A stretch of 62,883 nt of DNA from Azonexus sp. GTDB lineage: Bacteria > Pseudomonadota > Gammaproteobacteria > Burkholderiales > Rhodocyclaceae. The notes beneath the pieces were generated by a model. It saw only the letters and a program-made list of their open reading frames with translations, made no database searches and had not been told where the DNA came from. The translations under genes and the position numbers were made by a program. Of this stretch, positions 7,282 to 15,565 are shown in pieces (position 1 is the first letter of the stretch; each line of letters starts with the position of its first letter). The stretch is taken from the NCBI GenBank assembly GCA_031274715.1, contig JAISPT010000001.1, forward strand, positions 1-62,883. Direction: 5' to 3'.

Positions 7282-9618
7282 TCAAAATTCGAATTTCGCT
7301 TGCAATGAGCCGGTTACGCCCTGCCTCTTGCCCACATAGCCCTGTACGCCCAGGTCAAAGGACAGGGGCAGGTCTTTGGAGGGTTTGAGGTTCAGGCCAA
7401 GCTCGCCAATGCCCGTGCTTCCGAACAGGGAAGGCTTGTCTATGCCATATCCGTAAGTCGTGGCCCTGGCCTTGCCGTCGAACTCATGTTCCCAGGCAGC
7501 GCCGATGTAGGAGGCAACATAGTCGTTGATCGCATAGGCGAAACGAGCGCCAAGGCGTGTGCGAAGGGAGTCCACGTCCTTGAACTTCACGGGATCGCCG
7601 GTTGACAGGCGCACACTGTCCCCCTGCTGCCGCGCCCAGAAAAACTTGCCGTATATATCAAGAGAGGCTTGTTCCGTGAACTTCCAGATATAGCCTACGC
7701 CAGCGTGGATGCCGTAATACGCGGAGAAAGAGTCATAGTCTGCCTTGCGGCCCATGCTGTCGCGCAGATCGGAATTGCGGTAGTCGTTATGCAGACCGCC
7801 AGCCCGGAAACTGGCTTCGGTATAGAAATTGCCGGGACCGCTTTCAACAAAGTCCATACGCCCCAGGATGCCACCGCCAAGATGGTAGGTATCGCCCTTG
7901 CCGTGCGAGTCGCCGGTGGCGAAGGCATTATAGGTGTCATACGAGCCTGTGCCATACTCGAAGAAGGCTCCAAGGGTCAAACGTCCGGGAGCTAAGTCAG
8001 CGCCCCAGGACAGACCGGCCAGCAATGACAGGCTGGACATATCCACATGGGAACCTGTGTTGTATTTCGACCGGCCGCCGGAGATAGCGCCAAAGGCTCC
8101 AAAGCCGTAGCCGCCGTCCTTCTTCCAGGACGAGCGCATGGCCTCGTGCATACCCTTTCCGGCAATAAGGTCAGCACCCTGGTTCACCAGCATCGTGCCA
8201 GCAAGATAGCCTTCGGACAGGGCCTTGGCTTCCGGCGCGGCTTGTACGCTGTTCAGGGTGGCGACTAGGCCTGCAGCAGGATCAAGCGTCCAGTTGTAGC
8301 TAATAGTCGCGCCGTGCTGTCCCGTGGCCTGGTTTGAGGCGAGATCGCCAGCAATGGCTCCGTCAATGAGCGTCACGACGGCTCCGGGCTGCAAGGGGCC
8401 TGGTCCGCCAAGAGTGCTGGCCGTGATAGTGGAGCCTCTACCCGCTCCGTCGCCTAATGTGACGTTGGTCGCTTCAAGGACCACGCCGGTCTGAGTGGTG
8501 GGGAAGGCGAAGTTGAGGTACTGGAAGTTTTGCACGCCAGCCACCGGGCCTTGGCTGCTGTAGTTCCACACGTTCAAGGTGTTGCCGGTGAACTCGTCTC
8601 CACCTGCGACAGCGAAGCCGCCAACCAAGTCAACAAAATTGAAGATCGGATTGCCGCTGATGGTCACAGTGTTGTGTGTGGCATTGCCGTTCTCGCTATA
8701 GCCGCCGTAGACGGTACTGTTCAATCCTCCAGCAGCGCCCACCGTGCCGCCGCTTATGGTCACGCTGTTACCCGTGGCGTTGCCCCCGTTGCTGTAGCCG
8801 CCGGTGACGTTCTGCTTCACCGTACCGCCGTTGATGAAGACGCTGTTGCCAATGGCGTTGCCGTTGATGCCGTCGAGGCCGCCGCTTACGCCGCCGTAGA
8901 CGTTACCCACGCTCGCATCGTCGCTGATGGTGACGCTGTTATACAGAGCGCTGCCGGAGGTACTAGTGTAGCCGCCGGTGACGCTCGTCACCGTGCCGCC
9001 CTTGATGGTGACGCTGTTGCCCGTGGCGTTGCCGCTGACGCTGAGGCCGCCGTCGACACCCCTCACCGTGCCGCCGTTGATGAAGACGCTGTTGCCAAGG
9101 GCGTTGCCGCTGAAGCTGCGGCCACCGAAGACCTCCCCGCCCACCGAGCCGCCGCTGATGGTAACGCTGTTACCCGTGACGTTGCCGCTATGGCTGTAGC
9201 CCCCGTAGACGTACCCGAGTCCTGGAATGAGCGGGTCGCCCACCGTGCCGCCCTTGATGAAAACCTGGTTATTGGTGATGGGGGCAGCGTCTGTGGTATT
9301 CACCGCACCAAAGACGTTTTCCGCCACGCCGCCGGTAACGGTGATGCTGTTGCCCGAAAGGCTGTTGCTCTTACTTTGATTGAGATTGAGCAGAAGAGGA
9401 TCCAAAACATAGGTGCCGCTGGGAGCCAGGGAGTTCTTGAACTGCTGAGTGCCGCTGGCGCTGCAGGCGTTGAAATCTACCAACGGTGTGCCATCGGCGG
9501 GGTAAACGATGGTTTCACCCGCTGCCATTGCCGTATGTGCAGGTACGGCAAAAAGGCCGCATGTGAGGCAGAATACAGTGCAGCAATAGAGTACATATCG
9601 TGTGCAAGCGTTATTCAT
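7282..9618 (-). CDS. Autotransporter (type V secretion) protein 2
   Basis: Paralogue of the preceding autotransporter, 778 residues. The signal peptide (about 1-32) begins MNNACTRYVLYC and ends near AMAAG. The passenger carries about eight or nine of the ~24-residue GN-x3-NSVTISGGxV repeats, roughly twice as many as its neighbour, with VYGG/VTGG/VFGG turns. The C-terminal ~320 residues form the same beta-barrel, ending GSLQAKFEF. The barrels look about 85-90% identical by eye while the passengers differ. The start at 9618 has GGAGG at proper spacing; a longer in-frame reading to 9795 would run into copy B of the flanking repeat and lacks a signal peptide, so it is rejected. Confidence 0.9.
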   Translation of the reverse strand: MNNACTRYVLYCCTVFCLTCGLFAVPAHTAMAAGETIVYPADGTPLVDFNACSASGTQQFKNSLAPSGTYVLDPLLLNLNQSKSNSLSGNSITVTGGVAENVFGAVNTTDAAPITNNQVFIKGGTVGDPLIPGLGYVYGGYSHSGNVTGNSVTISGGSVGGEVFGGRSFSGNALGNSVFINGGTVRGVDGGLSVSGNATGNSVTIKGGTVTSVTGGYTSTSGSALYNSVTISDDASVGNVYGGVSGGLDGINGNAIGNSVFINGGTVKQNVTGGYSNGGNATGNSVTISGGTVGAAGGLNSTVYGGYSENGNATHNTVTISGNPIFNFVDLVGGFAVAGGDEFTGNTLNVWNYSSQGPVAGVQNFQYLNFAFPTTQTGVVLEATNVTLGDGAGRGSTITASTLGGPGPLQPGAVVTLIDGAIAGDLASNQATGQHGATISYNWTLDPAAGLVATLNSVQAAPEAKALSEGYLAGTMLVNQGADLIAGKGMHEAMRSSWKKDGGYGFGAFGAISGGRSKYNTGSHVDMSSLSLLAGLSWGADLAPGRLTLGAFFEYGTGSYDTYNAFATGDSHGKGDTYHLGGGILGRMDFVESGPGNFYTEASFRAGGLHNDYRNSDLRDSMGRKADYDSFSAYYGIHAGVGYIWKFTEQASLDIYGKFFWARQQGDSVRLSTGDPVKFKDVDSLRTRLGARFAYAINDYVASYIGAAWEHEFDGKARATTYGYGIDKPSLFGSTGIGELGLNLKPSKDLPLSFDLGVQGYVGKRQGVTGSLQAKFEF

Positions 9619-9691
9619 GAAAGCACCTCCGGGCGGGGTAGTGTGAGAGCAACAAAGGCAAGCCCCGCTGCGAGGGACGAGGCGGTATGGT

Positions 9692-9891
9692 AAAGGGGGT
9701 GAGGCAAGTGATGAAAGGTTCTTCATTACGGCCAGCGTGTTTGAGGTCTTCAGCTCGCCGTGCAAGAAGGATTCAACTTCTTCATGCACCCTCACTTGAC
9801 GTTCAGGTCACTCTTGGCCCTCCGTAGCAGGTCCAGCTTGACCCATTCGGCGGCCTTCGGCGGCTCAGCCATGTGGCCGATGTCGTACTTG
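9692..9891. repeat. Direct repeat copy B (araC-start remnant / binding-protein 3' end)
   Basis: Partner of the repeat at 4613-4812. Its right part is the true 3' end of the intact binding-protein gene. Its left part is a remnant of the araC-type gene's first codons with a one-base insertion that breaks the frame. The left edge meets the leader of autotransporter gene 2. Confidence 0.85.
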
Positions 9892-10766
9892 CTCATCAAC
9901 CCGGTGGTGATGTCGATGTGTTTGAGCGTGACGTCGTAGGTGTAGTCGGCGTTATCCATCGCATCCTTGAAATCCTGCGGGCTGATCTGGCCCTTGAACA
10001 TCTGCTCGCGCACATACTTCTCGGCCAGATTCATGTCCTTGTTGAACAGCGCGGTCGTCTCGACAAAGCACTTCATCAGGCGCTGGGCAATGTCCTTCTT
10101 CTCGTTGTACATCTTCTCAGTCATCACCAGCAGGCGCACCGGCTTGCCCATCCTGGTGTTGTAGGGCTTCATGATCTCGACGCCGAATTTTTTACCGATG
10201 GCCTGCGAAGATTGCGGCTCAGACTGGCACATCGCATCGATCTGTCGGGTAGCCAACGCCTGATTGAGGTCGGCAAAAGCCAGGAAGACGATCTGCACGT
10301 CCTTGCCCGGCTTATCCGACCAGGTCAGGCCAACCTTTTCCAGTTCGGTGTAGAGCAGCAGTTCGTGGACGCCGCCGCGCGCAACGCCGACCTTCTTGCC
10401 CTTCAGGCCCCGGATGTCCTTGATGCCGGTTTCGGCGCCGGCAACAAGACGGGCACCGCCTTTGGCAAAACCGGCCACGGTGACGATCGGAACGCCGTTG
10501 GCGCGGCCTGAAATGGCGCCGTCCGAGGCCAGCGCGGCGATATCGATCTCGCCAGCGGCAATGGCCGACATGATGTCCGGCCCCTTCTGGAACATGCGCT
10601 CCTCGACCCTCAAGTTGTACTTGCCGCAAGTTTCCTTCATGTAGGATACGGCGCCGTAATGGGCGAACTTGAGGTTGCCGAGGCGGACCACGTCCGGCAC
10701 CTGGGCAAAGGCGGTGGTGCTTCCTAGGGCCAGCGCTAACAGGGACAGGCGAACGATCTTGTGCAT
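9792..10766 (-). CDS. ABC transporter substrate-binding protein, NitT/TauT (SsuA/NMT1) type
   Basis: Periplasmic solute-binding protein of 324 residues with a signal peptide (MHKIVRLSLLALALGS, cleavage near AFAQ). The body has the NMT1/SsuA pattern: a first strand LGNLKFAHYGAV, the GEIDIAALASDGAI segment, GLKGKKVGVARGG and ALATRQIDAM. These usually bind nitrate, sulfonates, taurine or thiamine precursors; the ligand is not readable. No permease or ATPase gene is adjacent, so it is an orphan here. The start at 10766 has AAAGAG upstream; the next in-frame ATG at 10781 has no good site. Its 3' end has been copied to 4713-4812. Confidence 0.85.
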   Translation of the reverse strand: MHKIVRLSLLALALGSTTAFAQVPDVVRLGNLKFAHYGAVSYMKETCGKYNLRVEERMFQKGPDIMSAIAAGEIDIAALASDGAISGRANGVPIVTVAGFAKGGARLVAGAETGIKDIRGLKGKKVGVARGGVHELLLYTELEKVGLTWSDKPGKDVQIVFLAFADLNQALATRQIDAMCQSEPQSSQAIGKKFGVEIMKPYNTRMGKPVRLLVMTEKMYNEKKDIAQRLMKCFVETTALFNKDMNLAEKYVREQMFKGQISPQDFKDAMDNADYTYDVTLKHIDITTGLMSKYDIGHMAEPPKAAEWVKLDLLRRAKSDLNVK

Positions 10767-11050
10767 GCAAAACTCTTTCATTGTTTTTTGCGGATCGCAC
10801 CATGCGATCTTGCGCAACCGACTGCAGGAACCGTGCCAAGCCGAATGCATATCTAAGTCATTGATTGCCTTGCCGGAATGGCCATCTACCCGGAAACCTG
10901 GGAAGCATGAGCGGTTTTCCGCATGCCGGCAAGCAGGAAAAACCACCACAAGCTGCAAAAAATGCACTTATAGCTCGTCCCTGCGGACCAATAACCAGCC
11001 GCACTGGCCTTGGCGCCGGCAGCCGAGCCACGGCGAGAGGGAACGGGATC

Positions 11051-11230
11051 ATGGCAACAAACACAACGTACAACGACAAGGTCGCACCCATTCACGATAA
11101 TGACGGTCATCTGGAGCATCCACTGGCTGGGCGGTATCTTCTTCCTGAGCAGCATGGTGTTGATGGCCTACAATACGTCTCGCACCATTGCCAACGGCAA
11201 AATCATCCCGGCGCCGGTCTCAAGGCTGCC
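11051..11230 (+). pseudogene. ccoN: ccoN relic: both ends of the gene with the middle deleted
   Basis: From the ATG at 11051 the sequence reads MATNTTYNDKV, the usual start of cbb3 oxidase subunit I. After a one-base shift it continues FTIMTVIWSI, still CcoN N-terminus, and then jumps directly to HWLGGIFFLSSMVLMAYN, which is the last transmembrane helix and tail of CcoN. About 400 codons between the two, with all heme and copper ligands, are absent (CcoN is normally about 475 residues). The upstream GAGAGGGAA still looks like a ribosome binding site. The frame of the tail runs without stop into ccoQ, and ccoO is missing. Confidence 0.7.
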
Positions 11231-11258
11231 GGCCATCACGCTTAACAGAAAGAGACAC

Positions 11259-11429
11259 ATGGACATCAACGAGATGCGCTCCCTGCTCACCGTCGCCGGC
11301 CTCATTTGCTTCCTGGCCATCGCCTGGTGGGCCTACAGCAGCAAGCGGCGCAAGGATTTCGACGAAGCCGCCAACCTACCGTTCACCGATCCCGAAGAGC
11401 AAGAAGAAGAAGAACAACGCCGGGAATAG
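11259..11429 (+). CDS. ccoQ: CcoQ/FixQ-like cbb3 oxidase subunit
   Basis: Small single-pass membrane protein of 56 residues: MDINEMRSLLTVAGLICFLA, transmembrane helix, then WWAYSSKRRKDFDEAANLPF, which is the CcoQ signature, and a highly acidic tail (DPEEQEEEEQ). AAAGAGA lies ahead of the ATG. CcoQ normally stabilises the CcoNOP complex, but ccoN is a relic and ccoO and ccoP are absent here, so the gene is probably a leftover unless a complete set exists elsewhere. An ATG at 11100 could give a fused two-helix protein of about 109 residues through the same frame. Confidence 0.7.
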   Translation: MDINEMRSLLTVAGLICFLAIAWWAYSSKRRKDFDEAANLPFTDPEEQEEEEQRRE

Positions 11430-11445
11430 ACATTGCGGCACTGAT

Positions 11446-11475
11446 GGCCAGCACCCGCGCTGGCCGGAGTTTTGG
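11446..11475 (+). terminator. Possible terminator after ccoQ
   Basis: A 7-bp perfect stem (11446-11452 with 11459-11465), 6-nt loop, followed by a short T run. It lies 17 nt after the ccoQ stop. The U tract is weak. Confidence 0.45.
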
Positions 11476-11719
11476 CGGATGATGCAGGCTTCGTCGCCAG
11501 CATTCCGCTTGTCAATCGCCTTCTTTTCTGTCCCGGCCCTGCTCGGCGCTACGGTTTCTCCCCGCTGACGATGCCCTGCCCCAGCGCTTCGCCGGCAACG
11601 GGCGGTGGCGCGGCCAGGTCGGACGGCGAAATCGGCAAGCTGCGGCGTTGAACACCGGTGGCTGCCGGAGAGATATCGGCATCGGTTAATATCCGCTCTT
11701 TTCTCGTCCGAACGCCACC

Positions 11720-12430
11720 ATGCACATCGCCGATCCGACCTGCACCACCGTCGTCAACGAAATCCAGCTTCTGCTCGCCGAACTGCCGCTGGATGGCGCC
11801 CGTGTGCTCGAACTCGGCTGCGGCAAGGCCGACAAGACGCGAACCCTGGCGCAAAGCGGTCGGGTCCGCGAGATCGTGGCGTTGGAAGTCGACGCCATCC
11901 AGCACGCACATAACCTGCGGGTCGCCGACCTACCCAACGTGCATTTCCGCCATGGTGGCGCCGAGGCTATTCCCGCTGCCGACGCCAGTGTCGATGTTGT
12001 GCTGATGTTCAAGTCGCTGCACCACGTGCCGCTCGGACTGATGGACCAAGCCCTCAGCGAGATCGCCCGCGTGCTGCGCCCTGGTGGCCTGGCGTGGATT
12101 TCCGAGCCGGTCTTTGCTGGTGAGCTGAACGAACTGATGTGCCTGTTCTACAACGAGCAAACGGTGCGCGAAGCGGCCTTCGCCGCCGTCCGTCGCGCCG
12201 TGGACAGCGGCTTGCTGGCGCTAGAGCGCCAGTTGTTCTTCTCGACGCGCAGCCATTTTGACGATTTCGCGCAGTTCGACGCACGGATGATCCAGGTCAC
12301 CCACACCGAGCACCGCCTGTCGCCGGAACTGTACGAGCGGGTCCGCCAGCGCTTCGCGACCCACCTGACGCCGGCCGGCGCCACCTTTTACCCGCCGCAG
12401 CGCGTCGACCTGCTGAGAAAGCCGGCCTGA
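11720..12430 (+). CDS. Class I SAM-dependent methyltransferase
   Basis: Methyltransferase of 236 residues with the Methyltransf_11-type fold. SAM-binding motif I is VLELGCGKAD near residue 29; an acidic strand-2 end follows (VALEVD). FKSLHHVP is the post-motif region and VLRPGGLAWISEPVF the motif III segment. The substrate is unknown. Such stand-alone enzymes act on small molecules, lipids or proteins. It sits alone, about 290 bp after the ccoQ remnant and 66 bp before the TonB-like gene, with which it could share a transcript. Confidence 0.8.
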   Translation: MHIADPTCTTVVNEIQLLLAELPLDGARVLELGCGKADKTRTLAQSGRVREIVALEVDAIQHAHNLRVADLPNVHFRHGGAEAIPAADASVDVVLMFKSLHHVPLGLMDQALSEIARVLRPGGLAWISEPVFAGELNELMCLFYNEQTVREAAFAAVRRAVDSGLLALERQLFFSTRSHFDDFAQFDARMIQVTHTEHRLSPELYERVRQRFATHLTPAGATFYPPQRVDLLRKPA

Positions 12431-12496
12431 AGCCGGCTTCCACGGGCCTGTTCCCCATGCCTTGCCTGCCGCTGCACACTCGCCAGAACTAACCTG

Positions 12497-14404
12497 ATGC
12501 CGATCAAACGTGGGCGGTTATTCCTTGCCTACCTGCTCTCACTACTGCTGCACGCGCTGCTATTGAGTCTGGCTTTCGGTGGCGGCGAGGGGCTGGGGCT
12601 ACCGAGTTTCACTTTTCCCTGGCAACAGCGATCGGTCGAGGCCCCCAGTCTGCGCGTCGTGCTTCAGCCAGTGCGGAAAGCAGCGACCGCGCCGGTGCTC
12701 ATGCCGTCCGCAGCGCCTGTATCAGCATCGAGCGAACTGGCTGTTGCCGCCGGGCCGGCAAGCCCGCCATCCGGTTCGTTCTCCTCCAGCTTGCGCCATA
12801 CCACAGCGCCCATCGCGTCCGAGGTGCCGGCCAAGGCAGAGGCGGGTACGTCCCCCGATGCCATTGCCGTACCAGCAGACGCACAGGCCGAGATGCCCGT
12901 CTACGCTACGCCAGCACCAATGCATCACACGGCGGTAATTGCCTTGGAACAATCCGACGACAAGACGTTTGTCGTTCCCCCGCCACCACCGGAACCGGCA
13001 TCAGGGACAACGGCTTTGCCGAATGCTCTGCCCCTGGAATCAGCCGTACCAGTGCCACAGAATACGGCCGAATTCATGCATCACCAGGCCGAGCAGGAGG
13101 TACACGAGCAAACCGCCGATACAGTCCAGGCCGACTTGGAAAAGCATGAGGCACAGCAACTGGCGGCACGACTGGAGGCTGAACGGTTGGCGGCAGAGAA
13201 ATTGGAAACACAACGCCGGGAAGCCGCCCGCCAAGAAGCAGCGCGTGCCGAGGCCGCACGGCAGGAAAGCGAGCACCGGGAGGCTGAGCGACTAGCTGCT
13301 GAGAAACGGGAAGTGCAACGTCGAGAAGCTGCCCGACAGGAGACAGCACAGGCCGAGGCCGCGCGGCAGGAAGCCGAGCATCGGGAGGCTGAGCGATTGG
13401 CTGCCGAGAAACTGGAAGCACAACGCCGGGAAGCCACTCGCCGAGAGGTAGCACGCGCCGAGGCTGTACGGCAAGAAGCCGAGCACCGAGAGGCTGAGCG
13501 GTTGGCAGCAGAAAAACTGGAAGCGCAGCACCAGGAAACCGCCCGCCAAGAGGTAGCGCGTGCCGAGGCCGCGCGGCAGGAGGCCGAGCGCCGAGAGGCT
13601 GAACGGTTGGCAGCAGAAAAACTGGAAGTGCAACGCCAGGAAGTCGCTCGCCAAGAAGCAGCGCGTGCCGAAGCTACACGGCAGGAAGCCGAACGCCGGG
13701 AGGCTGAGCGATTGGCTGCCGAGAAGCTGGAAGCACAGCGCCAGGAAACCACCCGCCAAGAAGCGGCGCGTGCTGAGGCTGGACGGCAGGAAGCCGAGCG
13801 TCGGGAAGCTGAACGGTTAGCCGCCGAGAAACAGGAAGCGCAACGCCGGGAAGCCGCCCGACAGGAAGCGGCACGTGCCGAGGCCGCACGGCAAGAGGCC
13901 GAACGCGGGGAAGCAGCACGCATCCAGGAGGCCAAGGAGGAAGAGGAAAGGCGGCTGGCGCGGCGGCGGGCCATGGGGCGCCAACTCGATGAGGAGGCCG
14001 CGCAGCGTCAGGCCGCTGCTACCCGCCCGCCACTACCGTTGTCGCTGAGTACTGCACGCCGGGTCAGGCTATGGGGGCGGAGCGACCCCAACGTCGAACT
14101 CGTGTTGTATGCCGAGAACTGGGTCCGCAGAATCCAACTCAATACCCCGATCGACACAGTGCACCAGCTTGCCGGACGACGGCACACCGCGCCGATGGTG
14201 ACGGTGGCCGTGCGCAGCGATGGCTCCGTGGAGGCGGTGACCCTGGTCGTCTCCAGCGGCGTACCGGAAGTCGACGAAGCAATCCGGCGCATCGTGCAGA
14301 ACAACGTCCCCTACCCGCCGTTCCCACCGAGATTGGCCCGCCAATACGACGTGGTGGAAATCCGCCGGACCTGGCATTTCGACACGGCTATTCGTCTGGA
14401 TTGA
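12497..14404 (+). CDS. TonB-family protein with long repeat coiled coil
   Basis: Energy-transducing type protein of 635 residues. It has an N-terminal membrane anchor (about residues 8-28, LFLAYLLSLLLHALLLSLAF), a Pro/Ala-rich periplasmic stretch to about 225, then seven tandem 35-residue repeats of EAERLAAEKLEAQRREAARQ type that predict a long charged helix of TolA style, and a C-terminal TonB domain (about 530-635) with TVAVRSDGSVEAVTLVVSSG, VDEAIRRIV and YPPFPP. The anchor and C-terminal domain suggest it links an inner-membrane motor to an outer-membrane partner, but no exbB, exbD, tolQ or tolR gene is near. The central helix is unusually long for TonB. Confidence 0.8.
   Translation: MPIKRGRLFLAYLLSLLLHALLLSLAFGGGEGLGLPSFTFPWQQRSVEAPSLRVVLQPVRKAATAPVLMPSAAPVSASSELAVAAGPASPPSGSFSSSLRHTTAPIASEVPAKAEAGTSPDAIAVPADAQAEMPVYATPAPMHHTAVIALEQSDDKTFVVPPPPPEPASGTTALPNALPLESAVPVPQNTAEFMHHQAEQEVHEQTADTVQADLEKHEAQQLAARLEAERLAAEKLETQRREAARQEAARAEAARQESEHREAERLAAEKREVQRREAARQETAQAEAARQEAEHREAERLAAEKLEAQRREATRREVARAEAVRQEAEHREAERLAAEKLEAQHQETARQEVARAEAARQEAERREAERLAAEKLEVQRQEVARQEAARAEATRQEAERREAERLAAEKLEAQRQETTRQEAARAEAGRQEAERREAERLAAEKQEAQRREAARQEAARAEAARQEAERGEAARIQEAKEEEERRLARRRAMGRQLDEEAAQRQAAATRPPLPLSLSTARRVRLWGRSDPNVELVLYAENWVRRIQLNTPIDTVHQLAGRRHTAPMVTVAVRSDGSVEAVTLVVSSGVPEVDEAIRRIVQNNVPYPPFPPRLARQYDVVEIRRTWHFDTAIRLD
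13175..13909 (+). repeat. Seven tandem 105-bp repeats in the TonB-like gene
   Basis: Exactly seven in-phase units of 105 bp (35 codons) with consensus beginning EAERLAAEKLEAQR. Units differ at scattered, mostly conservative positions (E to Q, A to T or V). The last unit ends with ERG instead of ERR. Copy number could change by slippage or unequal recombination without breaking the frame. Confidence 0.9.
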
Positions 14405-14498
14405 ACGACGGCGCTCACTACAATTGCCCGGCACGCTAGCGCGGTCCGCGGCATGCCCATCAAGTAAAATTCCCAGCTCCTCCCCAGGTCGTCCGCCT

Positions 14499-15338
14499 AT
14501 GCCTCCCGTCACCGACCCCAGCCTCCTTTCCCCCCTCGGCAAGCCGACCGAGTACCGCGCCACCTACGCTCCCGACCTGCTCTACCCGATCCCGCGCCAA
14601 TTGAAGCGCAATGAATTGGGCCTCGCCGGCACGGCCCTGCCTTTCGTCGGCGAAGACCTGTGGAATGCCTACGAGTTGTCCTGGCTGAACCCGAAGGGCA
14701 AGCCGGTGGTCGCCGTCGGGACTCTGCGCATGCCGGCTGACAGCCCGAACCTGATCGAATCGAAGTCGTTGAAGCTGTATTTCAATTCGCTGAATCAGAC
14801 GGTGTTCGCCAATACCGACGCCGTCGCCGCCGTATTGGGCACCGACCTGTCAGCCGCCGCTGGCGCGCCGGTGGCCGTCGAATTGCAACCATTGGGCAGC
14901 CGACCGGCAGCACAGATCGGCTGCCCCGAGGGCGTGCTGCTCGACGATCTCGACATCGCCTGCGACGCCTACCAACCGGCACCGCAACTGCTCGCCGCGC
15001 TAGATGGCCCGGTGATTGAGGAAACCCTGTACTCGCACCTGCTCAAGTCAAACTGCCTGGTCACCGGCCAGCCGGACTGGGCCATGGTGGTGATCCGCTA
15101 CCGCGGCCGGCCACTCGACCACGCCGGGCTGCTCCGTTACATCGTCTCCTTCCGCGAACACAACGAGTTCCACGAGCAATGCGTCGAACGTATCTTCTGC
15201 GACATCAGTCGCCACTGCCGTCCCGAGGCGCTGGCGGTGCATGCCCGCTACACCCGGCGCGGCGGACTGGACATCAATCCCTTCCGCAGCAGCAGCGGCT
15301 TCGCGGCGCCGGACAATACGCGTGAAATCCGGCAATAA
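14499..15338 (+). CDS. queF: NADPH-dependent 7-cyano-7-deazaguanine reductase QueF
   Basis: Reduces preQ0 to preQ1 in queuosine biosynthesis. At 279 residues it is the long, two-tandem-T-fold form as in E. coli (282). Seen: the NADPH/substrate motif ESKSLKLYFNSLNQT near residue 88, and the catalytic Cys and Asp in SNCLVTGQPDW; REHNEFHEQCVERI is the C-terminal signature of the family. The ATG at 14499 gives the family start MPPVTDPSLLSPLGKPT; a longer in-frame reading from 14424 adds no conserved sequence. It lies 95 bp after the TonB-like gene. Confidence 0.93.
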   Translation: MPPVTDPSLLSPLGKPTEYRATYAPDLLYPIPRQLKRNELGLAGTALPFVGEDLWNAYELSWLNPKGKPVVAVGTLRMPADSPNLIESKSLKLYFNSLNQTVFANTDAVAAVLGTDLSAAAGAPVAVELQPLGSRPAAQIGCPEGVLLDDLDIACDAYQPAPQLLAALDGPVIEETLYSHLLKSNCLVTGQPDWAMVVIRYRGRPLDHAGLLRYIVSFREHNEFHEQCVERIFCDISRHCRPEALAVHARYTRRGGLDINPFRSSSGFAAPDNTREIRQ

Positions 15339-15565
15339 TCCGTCGCCAACGTATTGCCCTGGGTGCTTCGATAATTCCTGTCTTACCGCTGTGATGCTGA
15401 GCATGACGGCCATGGCCACAGCAATCCGCCTCACTCAGTACCGAAAATCCATGAGTTTCCTCCTCGTTTAGCGTCATACAAGCGGCATGATTGGCTAGAA
15501 TGGAATAAGCAACTCAGACACCGTTTGAATCTGCCAGCCGTTCCAGGAATCTTCCGCCAGCCATC

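Noticed and set aside
10857..10880. FNR-type box (TTGAT....ATCAA) ahead of the ccoN relic
   Set aside because: Only the left half TTGAT is present; the right half does not match.
13081..13974. Long minus-strand frame over the TonB-like repeats, with an Arg/Ser/Ala-rich repetitive product
   Set aside because: It mirrors the 105-bp repeats on the other strand, with no ribosome binding site or domain.
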